From Jaltomata sinuosa (Eukaryota > Streptophyta > Magnoliopsida > Solanales > Solanaceae): DNA of 64,000 nt. Location: positions 62,001 to 126,000 of the forward strand of contig QJPP01000050.1 of NCBI GenBank assembly GCA_003996215.1, read 5' to 3'. Below the pieces are notes generated by a model that was not told where the DNA came from, did no database searches, and was given only the letters and a program-made list of their open reading frames with translations. The position numbers were made by a program, and so were the translations under genes. This document shows, piece after piece, positions 24,279 through 35,089 of this stretch; positions within the stretch are counted from its first letter, which is position 1, and each line of letters opens with the position of its first letter.

Positions 24279-27225
24279 TGACCCTTTCGGTCATTTATGC
24301 GTGTTTGCCTTTCTTATATCGTTAGAGGCCTGTAGTGGCCCCAAGTCACTTATGGCTTGCTGAGACCAGTATTTCGGTGCTCGAGCCATTTTTTGGTCTT
24401 TTTGGCCGTTCCTTGTTTTCGAGCTTTAGGCTTTTGAAATCATTGACTTTAGTCAACATTCTTAGCTATCATGCTCGGAATTAAATTTTGATAGTTCTGT
24501 TGGCTCCAGAACGTGGACTTTGTCTAGAGGGACCTTTTGTTGGGATTCGGGAGCTTTTCAGCTTGGAATTCTCTCATTTTGTGTTTTCAGGCCAGTTGGG
24601 CTTGCTTGGTTGAATTTGGTCAACATTTGGAGAAGACGGCCTCGGATTGAAATTCTGTCAGCGTTGTTAACTCTAGAATGTTGATTTTAGGCTAGAGGGA
24701 CCATTGTTTGGGTCCTGAGGCTTCCGGACTTGATTTCGGCCCTTGGGTTCCAGTTTTGGAAATATAGGCCTAAAGGTTGATTTTGGGCACGGGGACAACA
24801 CTTTGTTAAATCGACCTCCGATGGGATTTTTGTCAATTCCATTGGATCTGTAACACCGTTTCTAGTCGAATAGCTCAGGTTGCTTGTGTTTGCGGGACCC
24901 CAGATGGGTTCTCGGAGACCCAAAGTGTAAATTGGCATTTCTGATTGCTAGTGTGGCCCCAGGGGGCCGCCTGGGCCACCCCTGCGCGCCCCTCCACCTC
25001 AGCACCAAGCATGGCCTCCTACGCACCAGCGCCCATGCCAGCGTCCCTGCGCGCCATGGGCCGCCCCTGCGCGTCAACTGGCCACTTTATATAGTTGTTG
25101 GCAGCTTATTTTCACCTTTAGTTCCCATCTTCAAACTTCGATTTCTCCTCCATTTTAGCTCCAAATTGCTCCAAATTTTCACCAACTCACTCCCATTGCT
25201 TGGAGGAATAATTTTTTCTGATTCGGGCTCATTTCTTGGCCTCGTAAATAGGTAAATTCACTTGTTAATTTCCATTGTTTTTCATAAATTCTCCCCTTTA
25301 AATTTTTTATTCTTGGGGCTGTTTGACCCCTTCCCGTGGTCCACTTCTGATCAAATTTTAAGCATGTTATCCCAGGAATGTGGGGAACACTTTGGTGTTT
25401 TTTGTTTCTGGTTTTGAGTTATGGGGCCCATGATCCTACTTGTGACCTAGATTTTGACCCGATTATGTTTATAGCATTATGGGTATCGTTGGTTTTGTTT
25501 TAACACCTAGATTATTGTGTTGATAGTAATTTCGTGATTAAGAGCTTCCCGGAGCAGTTCGAGCCTAGACTACCTCATTCCTGTAACTAGTCGTCGGATG
25601 ATAGGTAGGTTATGGCTTTCCCTACCTAGACTCTGTGTATATAGGCTATAACCGCATTAATAGTATCCTTTGGTGGGTTGTTATAGGTTTATACCCGAGA
25701 CCTTATCCGCCTCTTCCATTCGTTTATTTCATACATTGATGGTAGTATTCGAGTAGAGTTGTATATTACCTTTGTGGTCCTGTATGGCCTTGTTTTGACT
25801 CTGGGACATAGATGGTGGATTATTTGGAATGTCCGCAAGTCCTGGACATAGAGATATCCTTCTAGGATGGTTATGAATATTGTAGAGCTGTTGAGCTGTG
25901 CAGGGCCGATAGGAATATTTGTGAGCCATTTTGGGCTACCCTATTATTTGCAAGCATATCATCATACATGAAAAAAAAATTCCCTGCATGTTTTACTACT
26001 GATTTGACTTCGGTCCGATGATAAATGGTTTTCTAAACTTGCATGGCCTCGAGGGCCCATTTTCGATAAAAGAATTATGAAATGGGTTTGAAGTTGGCTT
26101 TTATGAAACCTCTCGGAGAAGAGGGGATATTATGATGATTTGATTACTGGTTTTCATTCTTATACTTCGCTCGGCTGGGACATAGTGCTAGATATTATTT
26201 TCTATAGATTTAGACCCAGATACGTGACGGGCACCCTGTTCAGGGATTTTGAGACTTGACTACTGTCTTAGACCCGGATACGCTTTGGGCACCCTTTATA
26301 AGGGTTATGGAGATTATTACTACTGATTTAGTCTCGGGTTAAAGCCAGGAATGTACTATGAGGTTTCAATTATTGAGTTACATGTTGCGGTTCACAGTTT
26401 TGGTATGTGGTCTATGAGTAGACCTCCATGGACCCCTGTCAATCCTGGGCCACAGGCTACAGGTTGATGCAGCATGCCAGGAGGGGGCTGTACAGCGTAG
26501 GAAAGGTACATGGGAAAGGGAATTCCATGGATCCATCCTCTATTGGTCCTTATAGGTATCGGATGGGGTAACATATGGGCACTATTACATCAGATTCATC
26601 ACCATGCATATTTCACTCAAATTCCACCCTTGTTTGCTATGTGTTTAGTGTACGCTTAGGTTGTATGGGCGGTAGGAAGGTTTTTTATCACTTGATTGTG
26701 TTCCTCAATTGTATGGGCGGCCATTGGTACTGTAGGTAGATTATATTACTCCTGTTACTTTATAGAGCTGGTTATGATCGTTGGTTCTTGGTGGATTAGT
26801 AAATCTTAGCCTGTTGAGGCTCCGAGTTTTAGGCTTGAGTATTGAGGGGCTACTGAGTCCTATATCTTTGAGGCTCCATTGTGTGTCCTCCTGAGCAGTT
26901 ATGGTTTATCGGTTGTTGTTCCTTATCTTGATTCTGGGCAGAAACTCTTAGTTCTTGTGGTCTAATTATTCCATTTTAGGTTGTAATTTGTGAGATTGAT
27001 CCCGATTTATACTTATCGTCAGAGTTTGTTATTTTATAAATGATTCTGTTATGGTATGGCTTCTAGTTGATTATGTTGGCTTGCTTTCCTCCCTTCCCTT
27101 CTTACTTGAAGTTACCGGTATACCGCCATGTTTCTAAACTCTTTCTCTTTAATTGTATTATTGTGAAAGGACTCCATGTGTGTTCTTCTTCCCCTCACCT
27201 GTGTTCTGTGTATATTTATCTTCTG
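24279..27225. other. Non-coding repeat-like region interrupting the gypsy RT
   Basis: The RT stops abruptly at TGTAATGACCCTTTCGGTCATT (24273-24294), a TG-starting segment containing the palindrome AATGACC...GGTCATT. This suggests the 5' terminus of an LTR or another insertion. The following 2.9 kb has no supported gene. It contains two copies of GGCTCCAGAACGTGGAC/TTG-like blocks near 24505 and 24665, and two AGACC(C)GGATACG...GGGCACCC blocks at 26211-26240 and 26270-26300. I could not identify the far end or family. Confidence 0.4.
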
Positions 27226-27324
27226 TGTTAGCATTGTTTCTTCATGCTAGTTTCTTATAACTCTTCTGTGGGAATACACTGGGTATGTTGTTGTTGTTGT
27301 TGTTGTTTGTTAGCATTGTTTCTT
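27226..27324 (+). mobile_element. Extremely 5'-truncated RTE/TS-SINE-tail insertion with 17-bp target duplication
   Basis: TGTTAGCATTGTTTCTT occurs perfectly at 27226-27242 and 27308-27324. Between them are 65 bp ending TGTGGGAATACACTGGGTATG and (TTG)n. This tail matches closely the 3' tail of the RTE-type LINE at 36.4-38.6 kb (TGTGGGATTTCACAGGGTATG plus TTG repeats). The first about 23 bp of the insert (CATGCTAG and TTTCTTATAACTCTT) are copies of sequence lying just 3' of the target (27349-27356 and 27319-27333), so they look like filler at the 5' junction rather than element sequence. Confidence 0.8.
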
Positions 27325-27742
27325 ATAACTCTTAGTTGTCTATTCTCCATGCTAGTGCTTATATACAAATCGAGGGCTGATTTTAAAACTTGAAATTAGC
27401 TACGCTTTGTAATTAAGAAACTTAAGCATGGGCCCTGAATAATTTAGCAAACTATAGTTATTTATGAAATTTTGCCTATTTAGATTCCAGCCAGCTCTTG
27501 GATTTCAAATATTATGGACTTTGGTCCATTTAAAATCTGTATATCAGCTGTTATCACAGCCCTTTTCCCTGCATTTTTCCTGTATATACACTGTATATTA
27601 GTGCATAAAACCTGTATACTTGCTTCCTTTCCTCAATATACTCTTGTATATTGCCATATACTTCCATATATCATTGAATACCAGTGTATACAAGCCTTGT
27701 TTGAACTTGATTTGAGGCTAGACTTGATGGAAGTCGGGCTTA

Positions 27743-27824
27743 GCCCAAAGGAGATGCAAGGATGGGAGTCCAGGGGACTCGGTGCCCAAAGGAGATGCAA
27801 GGATGGGAGTCCAGGGGACTCGGT
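27743..27824. repeat. Perfect 41-bp tandem duplication
   Basis: The unit beginning GCCCAAAGGAGATGCAAGG and ending GACTCGGT occurs at 27743-27783 and again, identical and abutting, at 27784-27824. Perfect identity implies a recent slippage or unequal-exchange event. The rest of 27325-27850 is AT-rich and holds no gene I can support. Confidence 0.95.
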
Positions 27825-27849
27825 GGTGATGAGTTCATGCATAAAAGAA

Positions 27850-30800
27850 TAGACGAGGATTAAAATACAAGTAACAATGGATTAATAATTAATAAAATAG
27901 ACGCTTTTAAATAAGCCTCATTTAGCATATATCAAGCTAAAAAGAAAATCGCATAGCATTTAGCAGTTTCAAACTTTCTTTCAACTACAATCAAACAATC
28001 TAGCTCTTTAACAGATGATGTAGGGATTGATGTTTCTCTTCATTCACATATTCATATCAAAGATGCTAATTTAATTCTAAACAGAGCTTAGACATGGTCA
28101 AATAAAAGATTTGAAGGTATTCACTCTATGCGTAAAAGAAACCAATTTATCACACTAAAAGAAGGGTTTAAACTTCAAGAGTACAGAAAATCGAAATTGT
28201 TCCAATATCCATCATTTGATCAATATCCTCTAAACAATATTCAGGCAAGATCTCTTTTGTGCTAGATTAATATATCCAGACCAACAATTATAGAATATGA
28301 TTCTTAAAGAAACATGCTTAGGTGATCACACATTCACTGATTTAGATTGATAAGAACAAACAGGGAAGTGCTCGTAATGATTGGAACAAAAAAAATATGC
28401 TAAAAATAGAGGCAAACAACCAGTTTATCATGGAAGTTCAACAGAACATGCCTAAAAAGATCATTTAATTAGCACCTGGAAAACAAAAGATCCAAAGATA
28501 GGATTCAGAAAGTCAAAAATATAAGCTCCAATTAAGATTCAAACACATGATCAACTAACAAATGCATAAACTTCATAGAATTGGCAGGTTCAAGCAAATC
28601 AGAAAAGTATGAAGAAAAATTCTATTTCGATCCTATCAGATGGCTAAAACCCGAACTAGATATAAGCCGAAATCCGTAGACGACACTCTATAACACTAAC
28701 ACCATATACTTTAGAAATCAAAGAGAAAAAAAAAGGTAAAGACGAGGATTTTACCTTTCACGGAGCAGCGAGACTGAGACGCCGACGAGTTGAGCTTTGG
28801 GATTACTTTGACTTTCTGATGAACTAGAGTTTTCTTCGATTTCAATGGCAAGAAAAGGACCCTCCAGAATACCATGAAATTTTGGAGAAAAGAATATAGA
28901 AACCTTTAAACTCTTTAAAAATCGACTCAAAGATTTTGACCTACACTCCTAATTTCAACCTCTGATTTTTTGGACAAAATTCGACCGAGTATATATAGGA
29001 AATTCTGGGGGTTCGAATTGGGGGGGGGATGCTTGGATAAGAATTTGGGGAATTTTTGAAATTTAAATAAAAAATCCTTCATGGTCAAGCAATCTGAGGT
29101 CACGAATGTACTAATCCAAGCGAGAGACGGCGAATTTTAAGGGAATCGAACATTGAAGGGACACCTGAAAGTTTTTAGAACCTTCTGGGTTTCCGTTGGT
29201 ACAAATCTCGTATGAGAATCACATGACCATCGTACAATTAAAGATAAATAAAGGGAAATCAGCGAGGAACGCGTCGTTTTGAGTGCTACTGCAGTCATTT
29301 GAAGCTGTTGTGTTCGTCGTTCTGGGTTTCTACGCGATGAAAGAGAGAGGAGAAGATGAAGGTGAAGAAGAGAGTGCGCGTGAGTTGAGGGTGTGCCTGA
29401 GTTGAGGGAGAATATTTGGGGCGCGTGTGTGCTACTGTGTATAGAATATATGGGAGATGAGTTTAATTGGGAGTTAAATAGAGTGGGGCAGGTTTGAGTG
29501 TGAAATTGGGCTCGAAATTGGTCTGAAAATTAAAGAGAGTTGGGCTAAGGTTTTAGGATTGAGGGAAGGTCCAATTAAAGTTCTAACTAAGTTAAATTAA
29601 TTACATAGCCAGATTAAAATAACTGAAACTAAATTGAGACGAATTTATCCTCCAAAATAATTAATGAGCCTCTAATTTTCACAATTTAAAATAGGAAAAA
29701 TTACATAAAAGTGCATGTGACAACCTTACATTGCAAAATATGATCAACTTTTTAAGCTCTTACAAAAAATGGCCTAATATCTATAGAAAAAGAAAGTTAC
29801 TTTACATCCTTAGCCAAATTTTACTCTCTCTCTCACACACACAATCCAATCTTCATAGTTGTTCATGTTGCTACAACTAATGAACATTTAAGGAAATATG
29901 GGTCTATAAAATTCGTAGACCAAACATATAACAAATTTACATTACAATTTCACAGCTATAGCATGAATATTTTGGATGTTCAGCCATTATTGAAGCTCCA
30001 AGCTTCAAAATTTAAAAATTAAATTTTCGTAAATAAGTTTTGCTTCGAGTGGGTATGATTGCAAAAGATTGGTTATGAATTGAGGAGCATAAATGTGAAA
30101 TTTTGGATGATTTGGTGTAGTTTTTAGGTGTTTTTGGATGAATTTGGTGCTTGAATTCGAGGAAGAAGATGAAGTACGTTTTGTTGTATATATTTGTATA
30201 CTGTATTGTATATTATTGTATATACAATACAGTTTTTTTTATTTCAGTGATTTTCTTCTTCCTCTCCATACTATACACACTTATACAATGTAGATACATT
30301 GTTTAAACATTATATATATATATTATACAACGTATTTACATTGTATAAGTTTGTATAGATTGGGGAGAAAGAAGCAAATCACCAAAATAAAAAAATTGTA
30401 TTATATATACAACAATATACAATAATATACAAATATATACATTGTTATATAAAAAAGTTACTTTACACTTATGGCCAAATTCAAATTTAACTATAAAATG
30501 TAATGTACTTTTTTACAACGAAATTGCAATGTATATTTACTAAATATACTTTTTTGAAATTATCCTTATAAAATAATTATTTCAATATAAAGCTTAATTA
30601 TTTTAAATCAAAAGATCAATCATGCAATTAATCTTCAATTTTAAATTGATTTTGAGGAAGAATAAAGCAATCTTTAAATTGAGCACTATTTTCACCCAAA
30701 ATAATTTCCAGAATATTTCTTTAAATAAAAACTTTATATAATTTCACATATTTAAATATGAAAATATACATTTTCACGTAAAAATGACAAAATAGGCCTG

Positions 30801-30914
30801 AAATTGATTTCAAAAACTCTTTAATTTTATAAAACAAAAAATTTAAAATTATTTAAAATTAAAGAAGCTCAAAAATTAATTTCAATCGCGGATGATAAAA
30901 ATTGGGTGTCAACA
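27850..30914 (-). mobile_element. LTR-like block, second copy of the gypsy LTR family (solo or truncated)
   Basis: From about 28600 the plus strand follows the same order of blocks as 6900-8212. These are TTTTACCTTTC.CGGAGCAGCGA...GACGAGTT at 28750, AAGGACCCTCCA near 28855, TATATAGGAAATTCTGGGGG at 28992, GGATAAG.ATTTGGGG near 29035, and the terminus AAAAATTGGGTGTCAACA at 30897-30914. Read on the minus strand it starts TGTTGACACCCAATTTTT, a typical LTR start. No internal gag-pol adjoins it, so it is a solo or truncated LTR. It carries a MITE that the other copy lacks. Confidence 0.65.
29693..30565. mobile_element. Foldback MITE of about 870 bp inside the LTR
   Basis: The two halves are imperfect inverted copies. 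GGAAAAATTACATAAAAGTGC at the left mirrors TATACTTTTTTGAAATTATCC at the right. AAAGTTACTTTACATCCTTAGCCAAATTT (29795) mirrors itself as a direct-looking block at 30458. TATACACACTTATACAATGTAGATACATTG (30275) mirrors CGTATTTACATTGTATAAGTTTGTATA (30330). The centre at about 30305-30325 is (TA)n. The paralogous LTR copy near 7880 runs through this position without it. No ORF; the superfamily was not determined because the target duplication is unclear. Confidence 0.7.
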
Positions 30915-32172
30915 GTAACAGTGACCAGAGCAACAGTGGTCCGTGGTGATAACTGGTTCGTCAATGCTCGAAGCTCGCTGGTGACTTGGTTTCACCGGAG
31001 TTGGCTGAAGCTTTGAGCTCATCTACCTTTTTGGTTCGCCAGAGCTTTGACAGTGGAGAAAAGATGAGACGAGGGGGACTGGTTCTTGGGGGTTCTCTGA
31101 TTCGCCGGAGCAATAGCGAAATAACACGAGGAAAGAAGCTCGAGGAATTTCATGGTTGATTTATAGTTGTTTGGTCGTGGATTTTGTTGATGTCGTTTGC
31201 TGGGGTTGCTGGATGAGTCAGAGAAGAGAATGCGGGAGAAGAGGGAGGAGATCTTAGTGGTGGAGTTGTGATGGTAGGTTCGCAGTTCACTGGAGCAGCG
31301 AATAGAAGAGTTATTTTGTGGTCTGGCTCATCGAAATTCAACGTTTCATCGGAGAAGACAATTAAAGACAAAGGGATGAGGGTGGGTCTATTTGGTTTTA
31401 GGGTTGTGGCTGGTCAGAGATCGAGTTTTCAGATATATTCAGAGAAGGGGATTGCAGGGTTTTGGTTGTTGTTTCGTTGATGCAGCTTCTCCGGGGAGCT
31501 TCGTTGTGGAGGTGAGGAAGAGGAAATGAGGGAGGTAAAGGGTAGTGGGTTGTTGGTTGATGCTCTGGGGGAGAGTGTGAGGCATGGTGGTGGCATCACC
31601 GGAGAAGAAATCAAATGGGTTTTTGGGCAGTTGTTGATGAGGAAAGAATGGAAAGAGAGTTTTTTTAGGGTTTAGCTCATTTTGAGAACATTCCATCACC
31701 AAGAAATGTGTAATTTGCATGAAAAGCTTTATATATAAGATATAACTATTTATGTGACAAAATCATGTGCTCAAAATTATGGGCTATCAAAATCGTGTGC
31801 CTAAAATTATTATTTTATTAATTTATCCATGTGAAAATATCTCCTCTGTCTTTATGTATTAATGGATTATGCTAAAAAGTAATAAAAATATATCTAATGA
31901 CGTGAAATGTGATTTGAGTTAAAGACACCTAATGATTTAATGAAATGGAAACAATATTTGTTTATGCACAAACGATTGTGACAAAAATTAATGATAATTA
32001 AAATCATCTTAAAAAATGATAAATTTTTTAATATTTTTAAAAATAAAAATAATTATCAATAAATTGTGTTAACATTGAAATATATGTAAAAATTAAATTC
32101 TGTGCAGTTTAACGAATAAGAAGCTTGAAAGTATCAATTTGAAAAATATCAGGCCAAAATTGAGTGTCAACA
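30915..32172 (-). mobile_element. Third LTR-like block with TGTCAACA terminus
   Basis: The block abuts the previous LTR terminus and itself ends AAAATTGAGTGTCAACA at 32156-32172, the same terminal motif. Its first half (30.95-31.65 kb) is GC-richer and repeats CACCGGAG/CGCCGGAG motifs. The second half is AT-rich. Open frames here (for example 31150-31371 minus and 31439-31720 minus) are short, Pro/Ser-rich and overlap on both strands, and I do not support them as genes. It is probably another solo or nested LTR. Confidence 0.4.
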
Positions 32173-33031
32173 ATTGGCACTTGCCGAGCTCATGAAGGCC
32201 CAGATAGATGGTTGTTTGATGGTAGAACTACTTGTTATTTGTGTGATTTGCGTCAAGAACAAGGAACTAGATACAAACAATGTAGGTAGTGTAATTTCTA
32301 TTTTGGATTGTGTTGTTTCAGTGATTCTATCGCCTTTTGCATGCTCGGTACATTATTTCATACTGATGTCCTCATTGTCAGGGAGAGGGGTTACATTCAT
32401 GCCTGCAGGTCATCAGGTAGACTGAGATATCCGTTGTGTGTGGTCGAGTTCAACTGATTGTTGGTACGCTCCATTCTTTTCGGAGTTGCTGAGTCTGGAC
32501 TTTTTCTTTTTCTTTTTATAGCTAACTGGTATGCCGAAACCTGTCCTGACTAGGTGTTGGTGATTTTTCATTTTAAAGACTTGTAGACGTCTATTGTGAG
32601 TCTTGTTATCAGTTGTGGCCTTATTGACCGTGTTGTTAGTCGTAGATTTTCAAAAAGTGGCCTAGACGACCTTGTACACTTTCATTGTATTTCGAGTTTT
32701 TCGTTGCGTTTTTTGTTTATTTTGATCGTGATGATCCACTTGTGTTGTTTGATTCAATTTCAGCCAATTTCTCGATCAAGTGAGGCATTGGGGGCTGGTC
32801 GCGACTTCTCGAATTTGTTGCATGACAAAGGCTTTTCAAGAAGCAACGACAAAGTTTTTCAAAAACTGCTTGCAAGCTGTTTGATTGCAAGCCTGAGGAA
32901 ACTATTGTAAGGCTTTCTAGAAAGATGCATGTTTAAACTATTTGCAACCTCTCTGCTTGAGCTACTTGTAAGCTGTCTGCTTAATTTAAAGCTTATCCAA
33001 AAAAATTGTGCAATAGACATTCATAATAATA
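32173..33031. other. Unclassified intergenic segment
   Basis: No recognisable domain, RNA gene or repeat terminus. The 32800-32960 part contains a short self-similar stretch in which words built on CTGCTTGCAAGC/CTACTTGTAAGCTG recur, giving small inverted repeats. The open frames at 32174-32425 and 32596-32910 plus show no family motif. Confidence 0.35.
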
Positions 33032-33876
33032 CTATATACAGGAGCGCCCGTGCCAGAACGGACCCAATATGTGTTACTTCTCTTTCTTAATTTATGTGAC
33101 ACAAATGTAATTTGAAGAGTCAATTAACTTTTTATAAGTTTTTAAAATATTTTAAGTTGTTAGTTATTGTGATTTATAGTACTTTCTTCGTAATTTTCAA
33201 ATAATATATGTTACTCTCTCTACTCCAATTTATGTGCCGTTGATAGAATTTGGAGAGTCAACTAAACCTTTTATTTCTTTTAAATATTTTAAATTATTAA
33301 TTATTGTAATTTATAGTACTTTTTACATCATTTTCAAATAATATATGTTACTTCCTCTATCCCAATTTATGTGACACTAATAGAATTTTCAGAATCAACC
33401 ATGTTTCTTTATGTCTTTCAAATATTTTAAATTGTTAATTATTGTGATTTACCTTTTTACGTAATTTTTGAATATATAATAAATTAAAAAGACAAGACAA
33501 ACAAATTAACATGAAGAAATTAACGAAAATGACCAAAATGCCTCTAAATGTTGAGGCAGGCATGTTGACCTCGTGCCCAGAGTCAACCAAGTTTTTTACG
33601 TCTTTTAAATATTTTAGATTATTAATTATTGTGATTTATCTTTTTTACGTAATTTTTAAATATATAATAAATTAAAAAAAAAGATAAATAAATTAAAACG
33701 AATTCTTTTTTATCATTTTACGTAATTTTGAATATATAATAATTTAAAAAGACAAGACAAACAAATTAAAATAGAAGAATTAACGAAAATAACCAAAATT
33801 CCCCTAGCTGCTAAAGCAGGCACGTGGAGAAGCAGGCACGTTGACCTCGTGCCTGCTTCAGCTCTTATAATATAAG
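33032..33876 (-). mobile_element. Short non-autonomous Helitron B (minus strand)
   Basis: On the minus strand the element starts at about 33876 (CTTATATTATAAGAGC), immediately after the 3' end of its neighbour. It carries near its 5' end the inverted repeat GCAGGCACG-TTGACCT-CGTGCCTGC (33832-33856). It ends with a hairpin-forming GGTCCGTTCTGGCACGGGC (33045-33064) followed by CTCCTGTATATAG. The final CTRR signature is degraded to ATAG. Internally it contains two diverged TTTATGTG(A/C)(C/G)(A/G)C...AATTATTGTGATTTATAGTA units of about 130-140 bp. No protein is encoded. Confidence 0.7.
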
Positions 33877-34680
33877 CTAGATGTAAAGGAGCCCGTGCTA
33901 GCACGGGCCCAATATATTTTTTTTGTCTCAATTTATGTGACACAAATATAATTTAGATAGTCAATCAAACTTTTATGGTTTTTACATATTTTAAGTCGTT
34001 AAACTATTGTATTTATAATACTTTTTACGTAATTTTTAAATAATATATGCTACTTTCTCTGTTCCAATTTATGTGGCATAGATACAATTTCAAAATTAAC
34101 TAATAAATATTTGAAGTTGTTAATTATTGTGATTAATAATACTCTTTTTTCTTTCCCAATTTATGTGACATTGATAAAATTTCGAGAGTCAACCAAATTT
34201 TTATGTCTTTTAAATATTTTAAGTTATTAATTATTGTGATTTATAGTATTTTCTACGTAATTTTAAATAATATATGTTACTCTCTCTACTCCAATTTATG
34301 TATCATTGATAGAATTTGGATAGTCAACTAAATTTTTTTATAAACTATTTTAAAATGTTAATTATTGTGATTTATAATACTTTTTACGTTATTTTTAAAT
34401 AATATATGTTACTTTCTTTGTATTAATTTATGTGGCACCAATAAAATTTTCATAGTCAATTAACTTTTTTTTATATCTTTCAAACATTTTAAATTGTTAA
34501 TTATTGTAATTTATCTTTTATGTAATATTCAAATATATAATAAATTCAAAAGATAAGACGAACAAATTAAAACGAAAAAATTAATGAAACATGACCAAAA
34601 TGCCCTAACCTGTTGAAGCAGACACGTTGACCTCGTGTCTGCTTGAGCAGGTGAAATTCCCTCTTATATATATGTAATAT
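33877..34680 (-). mobile_element. Short non-autonomous Helitron A with intact 3' hairpin and CTAG (minus strand)
   Basis: The minus-strand 3' end is textbook: the perfect palindrome GCCCGTGCTAGCACGGGC at 33891-33908, ten bases, then CTAG at 33880-33877. The 5' part near 34680 carries TATATATAAGAGG followed by GCAGACACGAGGTCAACGTGTCTGC. This corresponds to the 5' part of Helitron B and lies at the same relative place. The interior has repeated AATTTATGTG(A/G)CA units at 33936, 34067, 34157, 34297 and 34427. No transposase is present, so mobilisation would need Rep/helicase in trans. Confidence 0.82.
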
Positions 34681-34850
34681 CTTTCAAATATTTTAAATTG
34701 TTAATTATTGTTATTTATCTTTTTTACGTAATATTTAAATATATAATAAATTAAAAAGATAAGACGAATAAATTAAAATGAAAAAATTTAATAAAACATG
34801 GCTAAAATATCCTAACGTGATAAAGCAGACACGTTGACCTCTTATATATA
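34681..34850 (-). repeat. Partial duplication of the Helitron 5' end
   Basis: This stretch repeats 34481-34680 block for block (CTTTCAAATATTTTAAATTGTTAATTATTG, AAATATATAATAAATT.AAAAGATAAGACGAA, AAGCAGACACGTTGACCTC, TCTTATATATATGTAA). It lacks the second arm of the GCAGACACG hairpin. It is a third, incomplete unit of the head-to-tail array lying directly upstream of the RPT2 gene. Confidence 0.75.
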
Positions 34851-34899
34851 TGTAAAATAAAATGTAAAAAATAAAGTAAGTATATGTATTTTCATATTT

Positions 34900-35089
34900 A
34901 GGTGCTTATATAGGAAAAACAAATCAACGACCCAAATATTAACGGGCCAGTCCGGCTCGTTGTATACCCTTATTTGTACTCTCTCAATTAGTCAAGCTCG
35001 GATAATATTTCTTGTAGAAAAAGACATCCCAAAACCATTTCTGAAGCCCTTCTTTCCCCTTTCTCAACAGTTAGAGCTTCGTAGAATCA
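34900..35089 (+). promoter_or_regulatory. Proximal promoter and 5' UTR region of RPT2
   Basis: Only about 240 bp separate the Helitron array from the ATG at 35090. The segment ends in a pyrimidine-rich leader (CCCTTCTTTCCCCTTTCTC) before the start codon. There is no convincing TATA box at the expected distance. TGTATACCCTTATTTGTACTCTCT at about 34959-34982 could act as a pyrimidine-rich initiator. The transcription start is not determinable by eye. Confidence 0.4.

Noticed and set aside
24862..25255. Overlapping ORFs on both strands in a GC-rich patch
   Set aside because: Composition-driven open frames with no recognisable domain inside a non-coding repeat; the two strands are open equally.
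31150..31720. Possible small Pro/Ser-rich genes
   Set aside because: Frames overlap on both strands in a repeat block ending with an LTR-type terminus; no domain.
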